NCBI RefSeq assembly: GCF_900110575.1
Contig: NZ_FOEF01000019.1
Location: 164,756 to 228,755 of the forward strand
Length of the DNA: 64,000 nt
From: Amycolatopsis saalfeldensis
Lineage (GTDB): Bacteria > Actinomycetota > Actinomycetes > Mycobacteriales > Pseudonocardiaceae
Direction: 5' to 3'
Made by a program: the position numbers and the translations under genes. Of the stretch, positions 34,480-43,358 are shown piece after piece. Positions within the stretch are counted from its first letter, which is position 1. The number at the start of each line of letters is the position of its first letter. The notes beneath the pieces were generated by a model, which was given only the letters and a program-made list of their open reading frames with translations, was not told the origin of the DNA and searched no databases.

Positions 34480-35394
34480 ATGTCGACCACGCTCGAACGC
34501 CCCGCCACCGCACCCGCCTTCCAGCAGGTGAGCGCGGCTCGGAAGCTGAAGAACGGCGTCGCCACCACGTTGGTCTGGCTGTCGTTCCTGATCGCCGTGA
34601 TCCCGCTGGTTTGGGTGCTCTACACGGTGATCGCCAACGGCGTCAAGCGCCTGCCCTACTCGAACTGGTGGACGCAGGACTTCGGCTCCGTGCTGAGCGA
34701 CGAGGTCGGCGGCGGCGTGCTGCACGCCATCATCGGCACCCTGCTGCAAGGCCTGGTGTGCGCGGTCATCGCCGTGCCGATCGGCATGCTGGTGGCGATC
34801 TACCTGGTCGAGTACGGCCGCGGGAAGCTCGCCACGGCTACCACGTTCATGGTGGACATCCTGTCCGGCGTTCCGTCCATTGTGGCCGCGCTGTTCATCT
34901 ACGCGCTGTGGATCACCACGCTCGGCCTGCCGCGCAGCGGTTTCGCCGTTTCGCTCGCGCTGGTGCTGCTGATGATCCCGGTGGTCGTCCGCTCGTCGGA
35001 GGAGATGCTCCGGATCGTGCCGGACGACCTGCGCGAGGCCTCCTACGCGCTGGGCGTGCCGAAGTGGAAGACGATCATGAAGATCGTGCTGCCGACGGCG
35101 ATGTCCGGCATCATCGGCGGCATCATGATGGCGCTCGCCCGGGTGATGGGCGAGACCGCGCCGCTGCTGGTGCTCGTGGGCTACTCGTCCTTCGTGCACT
35201 GGAACATCTTCAGCGGTGAGCAGGCCGCGCTGCCGCTGGTGATGAACAACGAGCGCGTCACGAACTCGATGGACCCCGGCAGCGTCGGCTTCGACCGGAT
35301 CTGGGGCGCGGCACTGACCCTGGTGCTGATCATCGCCGTGATCAACCTGCTCGCCACCCTGATCTCCCGCATCGTCGCCCCGAAGAAGAAGTGA
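34480..35394 (+). CDS. pstA: Phosphate ABC permease PstA
   Basis: 304-aa permease paired with PstC. Six helices and the coupling loop REASYALGVPKWKTIMKIVLPTAMSGIIGGIMMALARVMGETAPLL are visible. DILSGVPSIVAALFIYALW is the PstA hallmark. It begins 2 nt after the pstC stop and ends 3 nt before pstB, so the three are translated as one unit. Confidence 0.95.
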   Translation: MSTTLERPATAPAFQQVSAARKLKNGVATTLVWLSFLIAVIPLVWVLYTVIANGVKRLPYSNWWTQDFGSVLSDEVGGGVLHAIIGTLLQGLVCAVIAVPIGMLVAIYLVEYGRGKLATATTFMVDILSGVPSIVAALFIYALWITTLGLPRSGFAVSLALVLLMIPVVVRSSEEMLRIVPDDLREASYALGVPKWKTIMKIVLPTAMSGIIGGIMMALARVMGETAPLLVLVGYSSFVHWNIFSGEQAALPLVMNNERVTNSMDPGSVGFDRIWGAALTLVLIIAVINLLATLISRIVAPKKK

Positions 35395-35397
35395 GTC

Positions 35398-36174
35398 ATG
35401 GCCAAGCGAATCGACGTCAAGGACGTAGACATCTACTACGGCAAGTTCCATGCCGTGGACGGCGTCACCCTCCAGGTGCCGCCGCGCAACGTCACCGCGT
35501 TCATCGGGCCGTCCGGCTGCGGCAAGTCGACCGTGCTGCGCACGCTGAACCGGATGCACGAGGTCATCCCGGGCGCCCGGGTCGAGGGTGAGGTGCTGCT
35601 CGACGGCGAGGACATCTACTCGTCCGCGGTGGACCCGGTCTCGGTGCGCCGCACGATCGGCATGGTGTTCCAGCGCCCGAACCCGTTCCCCACGATGTCC
35701 ATCAAGGACAACGTGGTGGCCGGGCTTCGCCTGGGCGGCACCAGCAACCGCAAGCAGCTCGACGAGATCGCCGAGCGCGCGCTGCGCGGGGCCAACCTGT
35801 GGAACGAGGTCAAGGACCGCCTGAACAAGCCGGGCGGCGGCCTCTCCGGCGGCCAGCAGCAGCGGCTCTGCATCGCGCGCGCCATCGCCGTGCAGCCCGA
35901 CGTGCTCCTGATGGACGAGCCGTGCTCCGCGCTCGACCCCATCTCCACGCTCGCGATCGAGGACCTGATCGGTGAGCTGAAGAAGGAGTACACGATCGTC
36001 ATCGTGACGCACAACATGCAGCAGGCCGCGCGGGTCTCGGATCAGACGGCGTTCTTCAACCTCGCCGGTGTCGGCCAGCCCGGCCGGCTCGTCGAGCTGA
36101 ACGACACGGAGAAGATCTTCTCCAACCCGGACGAGAAGGCGACCGAGGACTACATCTCGGGCCGCTTCGGCTGA
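35398..36174 (+). CDS. pstB: Phosphate ABC ATPase PstB
   Basis: 258-aa ATPase. Walker A GPSGCGKST, Q-loop VFQRPNPFPTMSI, signature LSGGQQQRLCIARA, Walker B LLMDEPCSALDP and His switch VTHNMQQAARVSD are all intact. DPVSVRRTIGMVFQ and DYISGRFG at the C-terminus are PstB-specific. It ends the operon; a strong hairpin follows at 36191. Confidence 0.96.
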   Translation: MAKRIDVKDVDIYYGKFHAVDGVTLQVPPRNVTAFIGPSGCGKSTVLRTLNRMHEVIPGARVEGEVLLDGEDIYSSAVDPVSVRRTIGMVFQRPNPFPTMSIKDNVVAGLRLGGTSNRKQLDEIAERALRGANLWNEVKDRLNKPGGGLSGGQQQRLCIARAIAVQPDVLLMDEPCSALDPISTLAIEDLIGELKKEYTIVIVTHNMQQAARVSDQTAFFNLAGVGQPGRLVELNDTEKIFSNPDEKATEDYISGRFG

Positions 36175-36190
36175 GCGCTCCTGGTGCCCG

Positions 36191-36229
36191 ACGGCTCCTC
36201 TGTCCTTTGTGGATGGAGGAGCCGTTTTT
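36191..36229 (+). terminator. Rho-independent terminator of pst operon
   Basis: ACGGCTCCTC (36191-36200) pairs perfectly with GAGGAGCCGT (36216-36225) and is followed by TTTT. A 15-nt loop lies between. Confidence 0.85.
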
Positions 36230-36262
36230 CGTCGTCCGGCGGCAGTTTTCCGGTTAAACGCC

Positions 36263-36302
36263 AGAGGCCGCCAGGAGGGCTGGTGCCCTCGTGGCGGCCT
36301 CT
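36263..36302 (-). terminator. Hairpin between pstB and phoU
   Basis: 18-nt arms (36263-36280 and 36285-36302) pair at 17 of 18 positions around a TGGT loop. It is placed to end phoU transcription and to block read-through from the pst side. Confidence 0.7.
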
Positions 36303-36316
36303 CGGTCGCGGACGTC

Positions 36317-36988
36317 TCAGAGGTTGAGGTCCTCGTCCGTCCCGTAGCCCGGCATGCGGCCGGTGACCACGAAGATCATCCGCTTGGCCACGGAAACCGC
36401 GTGGTCGGCGTAACGCTCGTAGAAGCGGCCCAGCAGGGTGACGTCCACGGCGGCGGCGACGCCGTGCGGCCACTCGCGGTCCATCAGGACCGTGAACAGG
36501 TGCCGGTGGATGTCGTCGACCTGGTCGTCCTCGGCCTCGAGATCCTTGGCGGCGCTGACGTCCTTGGTCTTGATGACCACCTCGGCCTGGCGCGCCAGCT
36601 TGACCGCGGCGCGGCCCATCTCGGCGAAGTCCGCCTTGACCGAGTCCGGCAGGACCGGCTCCGGGTGGCGGCGCCGCGCGGCCTTGGCGACGTGCAGGGC
36701 CAGGTCGCCCATCCGCTCCAGGCTCTCCGCGGCGTGGATCGCAGCCAGCACGGTCCGCAGGTCGGTGGCGACCGGGGCCTGGAGCGCGAGCAGCGCGTAC
36801 GCCTGCTCCTCGCACTCGGCGCGCGCGTCGTCGACCTTCTGGTCGTCGCTGATCACCTGCTCCGCGAGCCCGAGGTCGACCTCGAGCAACGCCTGGGTCG
36901 CACGCTCCATCGCATCGGCGACCTGCACCGACATGGCCGCCAGATTGACGGCGAGCTGGTCGAGTTCGACATGGTAGGCCTCACGCAT
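36317..36988 (-). CDS. phoU: PhoU-type phosphate signalling regulator
   Basis: 223-aa PhoU/PhoY protein, two three-helix bundles with metal-binding motifs. The E-x-x-D-x-x-x-D patterns are visible in VDDARAECEEQAY and EDDQVDDIHRHLFTV; HAAESLERMGDLALHVAKAA and GRFYERYADHAVSVAKRM are the paired family motifs. It links PstSCAB transport state to the SenX3/RegX3-type system. The ATG sits 7 nt from TAGGGT, so it is probably leaderless. Convergent with pst. Confidence 0.94.
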   Translation of the reverse strand: MREAYHVELDQLAVNLAAMSVQVADAMERATQALLEVDLGLAEQVISDDQKVDDARAECEEQAYALLALQAPVATDLRTVLAAIHAAESLERMGDLALHVAKAARRRHPEPVLPDSVKADFAEMGRAAVKLARQAEVVIKTKDVSAAKDLEAEDDQVDDIHRHLFTVLMDREWPHGVAAAVDVTLLGRFYERYADHAVSVAKRMIFVVTGRMPGYGTDEDLNL

Positions 36989-36995
36989 GGGCCCA

Positions 36996-37001
36996 ACCCT
37001 A
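36996..37001 (-). promoter_or_regulatory. -10 element of leaderless start (36988)
   Basis: TAGGGT on the minus strand, 7 nt before the phoU ATG. Confidence 0.5.
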
Positions 37002-37072
37002 CGGTGCGCACTGTCCGAATACCGCATCGCCGGGTGAACCCGAAGTGAACCCGGCCTAACGAATCCCGCTGG

Positions 37073-40000
37073 TCAGCCCGAGTTGCTGGCCTTCTTGTCG
37101 TTGCCGGCCGAAGAGCCGTTCGACGGGGTCTGGGAGGAGCTGCTGTTGCCGGCTTCCGCGGCCGTCTGCGAGGGCCCGACCGGCTTGTCGCCGGGCAGCG
37201 GGGTGTTGTCGCGCAGGGCGGTGAACAGGTCGTCGGTCTTGGACTTGACCAGGACCTCGTTGCCGCGCTTGTTGGCGGTGCCGGTGGTGGGCACGGTCAT
37301 GAAGTTGATCTTCGACGGGTCCAGGCCGCGCATCGACTGCGCGAGCGTCATCATCTGCTGCACGCCGAGGTTGTCGCCGAAGGTGGCGCCGGCGAAGGCC
37401 GTGATGAAGCTCGACAGCTTGCTCGGGTCCAGTACGACGTCCGAGGACATGACCTTCTTGAGCAGCGCGCCGATGAACTCCTGCTGCCGCTTGATCCGGC
37501 CGTAGTCGGAGGTCGGGTCGCCCTTGACGTGCCGGGCGCGCACGAAGCTCAGCGCCTGGTCGCCGGAGATGGTGACGTTGCCGGTCTCCAGCAGGACCTT
37601 GCCGAGCACCGTGTCGTCGATGGGCGCCGGGTTGTTGATGGTGACGCCGTGCACCGCGTCGACCATGGCCTTGAAGCCGTTGAAGTCGATGCCGACGAAG
37701 TGGTTGATCCGCAGGCCGGTGAGCTTCTGGATCACCTTGGTCATGCACTGCGGCCCGCCCACGCCGAACGCGGTGTTCAGCTTCGCGATCGGTTGCCCTT
37801 TCACCACTTCGTCGGTGGTGGCGGACTTGGCCGGGTCCCAGCGGTTGCAGTCCGGGCGGTTGATCTCGAGGTCGCGCGGGAAGGAGACGACGACCACGCG
37901 TTTCCGGTCGGCGGGCACGTGCGCGACCATCACGGTGTCGGACCGCGCGCCGGGGACGTTGTCGGCGCTGCCGACGTTCTCCTCGGCGGACGCGCCGTCG
38001 CGGCTGTCGGAGCCGACCATCAGGAAGTTCTCGTCATTGGCCTGCGCGGCGGCATTCTGGATGTCGGACGAGTTCTCGTCGAGCGCGGCGACCTGAGTGA
38101 ACTTGGCGTCGAACCAGTTGACCGCGCCCCAGGCGGCGCCAGTGGCGAGGAAAACTAGCGAGGCCAGCACGATCAGCGTGATCCGGCCGATGCGCACGGT
38201 CCGGTCGGTGTGCCGCTGCTTCTTCTCCTGCAACCGTGTCTGCGGCGCCTTCTCGGCTTCGTTCGCAGCGTCGGCCTCAGCGCTCTCGGCCTTGTCGCCG
38301 GGCATGACGACGCGTTGCAGCGCGGTTCGCGTCTGCTCCAACAACGCCACCGGCCGCGCAGTCAGCCACTCCCGCCGCTCACGGCGTTTCGCCTCTTCCG
38401 CCTGCATCTCATCGTGGGCCGCGGAGAACCGGGCGAGCGTGTGGTCGATCTTCCGCCGTGACTGCGTCGCCTCGTCAATGGCCTCCATCTCGTCCGTCAT
38501 GGTGAGCGGATCGAGCTCCGACCGGGGCGGCGCACCGTTCTTGGGCCGCATGGGGGTACGCCGGGAACGCGGCCGCCCGTTGACATCCCCGGCGGCTTCG
38601 GCTGGGTTGACGGCGGGGGTGAGCTGGGTGCGGTCGGCTGGGTTGCCGTTGTTGTTGGCGTTGGGGCCGGTGCGGTCGGCTGGGTTGACGGCGGAGGTCA
38701 GCTGGGTGCGGTCGGCGGGTTTGCCGTTCGGACCGGGGCGGTCGGCGGGTTTGCCGTTCGGACCGGGGCGATCGGCGGGTTTGCCGTTCAGGCCGCGCTC
38801 GGCGGGATTGCCGTTGAGGCCGCGTTCGGCGGGGCTGCCGTTGGGGCCGGGGCGGTCGGATGGGTTGCCGTTCGGGCCGCGCTCGATGGGGCTGCCGTTG
38901 AGGCCGCGCTCGGCGGGATTGCCGTTGGGGCCGGGCCGGTCGGCGGGTTTGCCGTTCTTGCCGTTGAGGCTGGGGTTCAGCTGGGTGCGTTCGCCGTTCG
39001 GGCCGGTGGTGGGGCGTTCGGATCCGGGCAGGCCGTTCGGCAGGTCCAGACCGCCGACCGCCGGTGCGAGCGTGGTCCGCTCACCCGTTTTGCCCTTCCC
39101 ACGATCCATCGCCGGCGGCATCCCGCGGTCGCCCAGCCCCTTGCGCGGACGCTCGTTCCCACCGGGACCGCCGATGGGAATACCGCGCTCGTCGGCCGCC
39201 GGACCATCGGGACCGGGCATACCCCGCTGGGCGAGCGGTTTGCCATTGGCGCCGGGAAACCCGCGTCCAGGAGTGGACGGCCCGCCGGGGCCAGACCCGC
39301 GTTCGCCGGAGGGCGCGCCGTTCGGACCCGGCATGCCGCGGTCGCCGGGGGGTGTGCCGTTGGGGCCGGGCATGCCGCGGTCGCCGGATGGCGCGCCGTT
39401 GGGACCCGGCATTCCGCGGTCGGTGGGCGGTTTGCCGTTGGGGCCGGGGAAACCGCGTTCGTCGGGGACGGTGCCGTCGGGGCCGGGCAGGCCGCGGTCG
39501 AAGGGGGGTGCGCCGTTCGGGCTGCGGTCGGGGGTGCCGTTGCGGGGTGGTCGGGAGCGGTCGGCTGGGGGGAGCCCGTTCGGGAGTGGGACGGCGCCGG
39601 TTCGCGGGCGGCCTGGCTGTGCCGCGGGCGGGCCGTGGTTGGGCTGGGGGGCAGAGCCGTTGAGCCCGAAGCCGGGCTGGTCCGGGGAGTTGCGCCCGTA
39701 ACCGGGTTGGTCCGAGGAGTTGTCGCGGTCCGGCGGAGTCGCGTGCGATCCCGTGGGCTGGGCCGTGTCCGGCTGAGCGCGGCGGCGGCCCGGACGCGAG
39801 CCGGTGCCACCCGGGGCGTGACGTTGCGACGGAGGTTCCGGCAAAGCCGACGTCGAGCGGCGCGGGCGCGGAGGACGCGGCGCAGCTTCGTCCGGCGACG
39901 ACGGGCCGGGCTCCGGACGGGCCCGCCGGCCAGGCTCGTCCGCACGGCCGGAGGAGTACGACTGCTCTTCCGCGTGACCGGACTGGTACCCCGGCTCCTC

Positions 40001-40777
40001 TGCGTGACTGGAACGACGCCCCGACGGCTCCGGCTGACCGGACCGCCGCCCGCCCGGCTCGCCCGCAACCGACTGATACGCGGCGGAGTCCGCCTGACCG
40101 CTCCGCCCAGACGGCTCATCCGCCGGGTAAGCAGCCGAACCCGCACGGCCACGACGGCCCGACGGCTCGCCCGACAGGCGCGCGGCGGGGTCGGCCTTGC
40201 TGCGGCGGCCGGACGGCTCGCCCATCAGGGGTGCCGCCGGGTCTGCGAGGCCGCGGCGTCCAGACGGCACATCCGACCGGTCGGTCTCGTTGGAGCGGCG
40301 GCCTTGTGACTCGCCCATCAGATCTGCGGCTGGGCCGGTCTGGCTGCGCCGTCCGGATGGCTCGCCCATCAGATTTGCGGCCGGGTCGGTCTGGCTGCGC
40401 CGTCCGGAAGGCTCGCCTATCAGATTTGCGGCCGGGTCCGAGTTGCTGCGGCTTCCGGATGGCTCACCTGGCAGGTGTGCGGGCAGATCGGTCGGGCTGG
40501 AGCGCCGCCCGGAAGGCTCGCCCGGTGGGTAACTGCCCGAATCCCCTGACGGGCGGGAGGCGCGTCTGCGGGGTTCCGCTTCGGGTTCTGGCTCCGGGCG
40601 GTGCGGGGTGGGCTCGGCGTCGGTCTCGAAGATGGGGCGTTCGCCGGTGTGGCGGGCCACGACGTCGGAGACGCTGATGCCGCCGTGGGTGTCCATGGAG
40701 CGGCGCCTGCCGGTGCGGGCTCCGGTACCGCCGTCCGAGTGGCGACCGGTGCCGGAGGGGTAGCGCTCGTCGGGCAC
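37073..40777 (-). CDS. Giant LytR-CpsA-Psr family protein
   Basis: 1234-aa LCP ligase-like protein. The C-terminal ~380 residues look normal: one membrane anchor (ITLIVLASLVFLATGAAWG, ~862-885), then the LCP domain with RSDTVMVAHVPADRKRVVVVSFPRDLEI and IDFNGFKAMVDAVHGV, and a Ser-rich tail. LCP enzymes attach wall polymers to peptidoglycan. The N-terminal ~850 residues are cytosolic, disordered and repeat-built; the family usually has under 150. GTG 40777 has AAAGGAG at ~7 nt, so the long form seems real. The function of the extension is unknown. Confidence 0.88.
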   Translation of the reverse strand: MPDERYPSGTGRHSDGGTGARTGRRRSMDTHGGISVSDVVARHTGERPIFETDAEPTPHRPEPEPEAEPRRRASRPSGDSGSYPPGEPSGRRSSPTDLPAHLPGEPSGSRSNSDPAANLIGEPSGRRSQTDPAANLMGEPSGRRSQTGPAADLMGESQGRRSNETDRSDVPSGRRGLADPAAPLMGEPSGRRSKADPAARLSGEPSGRRGRAGSAAYPADEPSGRSGQADSAAYQSVAGEPGGRRSGQPEPSGRRSSHAEEPGYQSGHAEEQSYSSGRADEPGRRARPEPGPSSPDEAAPRPPRPRRSTSALPEPPSQRHAPGGTGSRPGRRRAQPDTAQPTGSHATPPDRDNSSDQPGYGRNSPDQPGFGLNGSAPQPNHGPPAAQPGRPRTGAVPLPNGLPPADRSRPPRNGTPDRSPNGAPPFDRGLPGPDGTVPDERGFPGPNGKPPTDRGMPGPNGAPSGDRGMPGPNGTPPGDRGMPGPNGAPSGERGSGPGGPSTPGRGFPGANGKPLAQRGMPGPDGPAADERGIPIGGPGGNERPRKGLGDRGMPPAMDRGKGKTGERTTLAPAVGGLDLPNGLPGSERPTTGPNGERTQLNPSLNGKNGKPADRPGPNGNPAERGLNGSPIERGPNGNPSDRPGPNGSPAERGLNGNPAERGLNGKPADRPGPNGKPADRPGPNGKPADRTQLTSAVNPADRTGPNANNNGNPADRTQLTPAVNPAEAAGDVNGRPRSRRTPMRPKNGAPPRSELDPLTMTDEMEAIDEATQSRRKIDHTLARFSAAHDEMQAEEAKRRERREWLTARPVALLEQTRTALQRVVMPGDKAESAEADAANEAEKAPQTRLQEKKQRHTDRTVRIGRITLIVLASLVFLATGAAWGAVNWFDAKFTQVAALDENSSDIQNAAAQANDENFLMVGSDSRDGASAEENVGSADNVPGARSDTVMVAHVPADRKRVVVVSFPRDLEINRPDCNRWDPAKSATTDEVVKGQPIAKLNTAFGVGGPQCMTKVIQKLTGLRINHFVGIDFNGFKAMVDAVHGVTINNPAPIDDTVLGKVLLETGNVTISGDQALSFVRARHVKGDPTSDYGRIKRQQEFIGALLKKVMSSDVVLDPSKLSSFITAFAGATFGDNLGVQQMMTLAQSMRGLDPSKINFMTVPTTGTANKRGNEVLVKSKTDDLFTALRDNTPLPGDKPVGPSQTAAEAGNSSSSQTPSNGSSAGNDKKASNSG
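38590..39520 (-). repeat. Pro/Gly repeats in LCP N-terminus (blocks 2-3)
   Basis: Repeating units of the form GPNGxPADR and RGLNGNPAE (38590-39000) and GMPGPNGxPSGDR (39180-39520). Units are 8-15 residues with little variation. DNA copies differ mainly at synonymous positions. Confidence 0.8.
40020..40530 (-). repeat. GEPSGRRS repeats in LCP N-terminus (block 1)
   Basis: About ten copies of a degenerate unit D/A-x-x-A-x-L-x-GEPSGRRS of roughly 17 residues. Highly basic Arg pairs alternate with acidic residues. Confidence 0.8.
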
Positions 40778-41018
40778 TCGGTCTCCTTTCGCACTTCAGG
40801 TACTGGTCAGGCACTTCTCGAGCCGGCGGCGTCGCCTTCCGTACGGCCTCTCCCAGGACATGTCGCACCCTGGCGGGTTTTCGTTATCGTACGGATACCC
40901 GGCGTTCGTGACGACACCCTCCCGCGAATTTCTTCACCATGCGTCTAACTGACACGGCCTGAAGCGGGCGAACAGGTGAAAGTCAGGTTGTGCGAAATGG
41001 AGTAATCCCGCGTTTACG

Positions 41019-41699
41019 TTACTCAGAGTGGGTAATTACCCTGGCCGTTTCACGGTCGTGATAGGCGACTCTGTTACGTCCGGCGCGCTTCGCGGCGTAC
41101 AGCAAGTTGTCCGCGCGGAGCAACTGCCGCTGGGCAGCCTCCGTGTCGGCGGACGCATACGCCAGGCCCACACTGATGGTGACTCTCAGTCCAGGCTGGA
41201 GTTCTGACCAGGGGTGACGCGCGACGCGCACTCGCGTCGCGTCGGCGAGGCGGATCGCGCCGGCCGCGTCGAGGCCCGGGAGCACGAGCACGAACTCCTC
41301 GCCGCCGTAGCGCGCGCAGAAGCCGTCCGCCGGCAGATCCTCCTGGAGGAGGTCCGCGACGCGGCAGAGGACCCGGTCGCCCAGCAGATGACCGTACGTG
41401 TCGTTCACGTGCTTGAACCGGTCCAGGTCGATCAGCGCGAGGGCGAGGCCGCGGCCGGACGGCAGGCTCGGCAGCCGCTGGTCGAGGTACCGCCGGTTGT
41501 AGCTCGACGTCAAGGTGTCACGGAGGCTGCCGGCCCGCGCGATGTCGAGCGCGGAGCGCAGGTGCTGGTACGCGCGCTGCCAATCACCCTGGGTGGCGAA
41601 CATCCCGGCGATGGACTCGTGCAGTGTCAACAGGTCCGGCGCGCCCACCGTGAGCCTCGCCCCGCGCTCGTCCTCGGCCGCCACACCCACCTCCGCCAC
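41019..41699 (-). CDS. Diguanylate cyclase (GGDEF) with TPR-like helix
   Basis: 226-aa cytosolic c-di-GMP synthase. The active site is GGEEF (an accepted GGDEF variant) in CARYGGEEFVLVLPG. LALIDLDRFKHVNDTYGHLLGD supplies the metal and substrate residues, and VTISVGLAYA closes the domain. No inhibitory RxxD site sits five residues upstream (LPAD there). The N-terminal ~55 residues look like one tetratricopeptide-type helix pair (FATQGDWQRAYQHLRSALDIA). GTG start. The RsiG homologue in the window is a possible c-di-GMP target. Confidence 0.88.
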   Translation of the reverse strand: MAEVGVAAEDERGARLTVGAPDLLTLHESIAGMFATQGDWQRAYQHLRSALDIARAGSLRDTLTSSYNRRYLDQRLPSLPSGRGLALALIDLDRFKHVNDTYGHLLGDRVLCRVADLLQEDLPADGFCARYGGEEFVLVLPGLDAAGAIRLADATRVRVARHPWSELQPGLRVTISVGLAYASADTEAAQRQLLRADNLLYAAKRAGRNRVAYHDRETARVITHSE

Positions 41700-41792
41700 C
41701 TCATGGTTGTCGACCTATAGGAGCGGTCGCTTGAGGTATCGGTACGGGCTGACGCGAATATCGCTCAAGTGGACGACGCCGGAGTGCGGTTG

Positions 41793-42368
41793 TCACGCAC
41801 CGAAGTTCTGTTGCCCCAGCAACGAGAACGGCTCTTCGGTCTTGAGCTGGGCGTACTGGTCCTTGGCCCAGTAACTCACACCAGCACCAGGATCCTGGAG
41901 CAACTGTGCGTAATCAGCCCAGGAAACCCACCGCCAGCCGCCGACTTCCGCCGGGTTCGGCTCCGGGTCACGGTCGGCCCAGGCGACGAACACCGGGCAG
42001 AACTCGTTCTCGACGATGCCCTCGAACGGCGGCGTCCGGTAGCGGTAAGACGGCAGCACGCACCTCAGGTCCGCCAGCTCGGGCAGCCCGATCTCGTACG
42101 CCGCCCGCCGGCGCACGGCGTCTTCCAGCGCCTCGCCCGGCGCCGGGTGGCCGCACACGCTGTTGGTCCAGACGCCCGGCCACACCTTCTTGTCCTGCGC
42201 CCGTTGTGTGATCAACAGGGCTTGGTCGGACCGGCGCAGCACGTAGCAGGAGAACGCGAGGTGAAGCCTGGTCTCGGCGTGGTGGCTCGCGAGCTTCGGC
42301 CCGGTCTCGCCGGTGGGCACGCCGTCCTCGGTGACGAAGACGACGTGTTCGGACTCGGTTTCGGTCAT
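41793..42368 (-). CDS. idi: Isopentenyl-diphosphate delta-isomerase, type I
   Basis: 191-aa Nudix-fold isomerase interconverting IPP and DMAPP for isoprenoid supply. The catalytic cysteine is in WTNSVCGHPAPGE (~67), the second acid in VENEFCPVF, and HLAFSCYVLRRSDQALLITQRA is the family N-domain. Length is normal. ATG 42368 has GGAGTGG upstream; the frame from 42392 adds eight poorly conserved residues. Single gene, preceded by the paired CCACAGTGGAC sites. Confidence 0.92.
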   Translation of the reverse strand: MTETESEHVVFVTEDGVPTGETGPKLASHHAETRLHLAFSCYVLRRSDQALLITQRAQDKKVWPGVWTNSVCGHPAPGEALEDAVRRRAAYEIGLPELADLRCVLPSYRYRTPPFEGIVENEFCPVFVAWADRDPEPNPAEVGGWRWVSWADYAQLLQDPGAGVSYWAKDQYAQLKTEEPFSLLGQQNFGA

Positions 42369-42490
42369 GGTGTCCACTCCGACACTGAACACCAGCGCGG
42401 GCCGCTCGCGGTACCGCGATGCGGGTGGCCGCAGGGGTTTCCCCTCTTCGAGTGACGGACGGGGACTGTCCGTGACTGTCCAATTAGGAC

Positions 42491-42524
42491 GTCCACAGTG
42501 GACCTTACGAAAACCACAGTGGAC
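42491..42524. repeat. Two CCACAGTGGAC sites 21 bp apart
   Basis: GTCCACAGTGGAC (42491-42503) is a perfect 6-1-6 palindrome. CCACAGTGGAC recurs at 42514-42524, exactly 21 bp (two helical turns) further on. Both lie between the hydrolase stop and idi, upstream of the idi promoter. Confidence 0.5.
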
Positions 42525-43358
42525 TCAGTGCGCCGAGAGGTGTTCGACGAGCAGCGAGGTGAGTGCCTCCGGCGCCTCCTCCGCCACCCAGTGCGAAACG
42601 TCCTCCAGCATCTCGAAGCGGTACGGCCCGGTCACCCAGTTCTCCGTCTCGAATGCCGCCACGGAGCCAAAAGCCACGTCCTCGGTGGTCCAGACGTACA
42701 TCGTCGGGACGGTGATCTTGCCGATCTTCCCACCCGGCCGGCCGGCGCGGTACCAGTTGAGCGCGGCGGTGAGCGCGCCCGGCTCGGACAGCCGCTGCAC
42801 GTACTCGTCGATCTTGCTCGGCGGGACGCGGCGGTCGAAGATGTCGCGCAACGCCCGGGCCCCGTCGGCCAGCATCCGCTGCTCGGTGACCCGGGTCTGC
42901 CGCCATTCGGTCATGTAGCCCGAGCGCAGGTGCTGGTCCTCGTCCGTTTTCATCGCCGCCGCCAGCGCGGCCGGGTGCGGGGTCGAGACGACGGCGAGGC
43001 TGCGCAGCCGCTCCGGGTGCGCATCGGCCGCCCACCACGCCACGGCGCCGCCCCAGTCGTGGCCGATGAGGTCGAATTCGCGCCACCCGAGCTGGTCCGC
43101 GATGGCGAAGGCGTCTTCGACGAGGGTGGTGATGCCGTACTCGGCCGGCTGCTCCGGGCGCACCGACGGCGAGTAGCCCCGCTGGTCCGGCGCCACCGCG
43201 CGGTAGCCGAGCACGCCGAGGGTCGCCACCTGGTGCTCCCACTCGACGGCGGCCTCGGGGAAGCCGTGCAGGAGCAGGACGGGGCGGCCGCCTTCGGGCC
43301 CGGCGGCGATCGCGTCGAACGCGCCGGCTTCGGTCGGGATGCTGAGCTGGTCGATCAC
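42525..43358 (-). CDS. Alpha/beta hydrolase, epoxide-hydrolase-like
   Basis: 277-aa alpha/beta hydrolase. The nucleophile elbow is IGHDWGG (Asp in place of Ser), typical of epoxide hydrolases and haloalkane dehalogenases, with the oxyanion HGFPEAAVEW motif before it. The catalytic His is in DVSHWVAEEAPEAL near the C-terminus. Substrate unknown. The GTG at 43358 is 7 nt from TAGAGT; upstream in-frame GTGs exist. Single gene, divergent from the ESX locus. Confidence 0.85.
   Translation of the reverse strand: MIDQLSIPTEAGAFDAIAAGPEGGRPVLLLHGFPEAAVEWEHQVATLGVLGYRAVAPDQRGYSPSVRPEQPAEYGITTLVEDAFAIADQLGWREFDLIGHDWGGAVAWWAADAHPERLRSLAVVSTPHPAALAAAMKTDEDQHLRSGYMTEWRQTRVTEQRMLADGARALRDIFDRRVPPSKIDEYVQRLSEPGALTAALNWYRAGRPGGKIGKITVPTMYVWTTEDVAFGSVAAFETENWVTGPYRFEMLEDVSHWVAEEAPEALTSLLVEHLSAH

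Noticed and set aside
38097..39701. A plus-strand frame opposite the LCP gene
   Set aside because: It mirrors the Pro/Gly repeats and has no motif; the LCP strand has the domain and the ribosome binding site.
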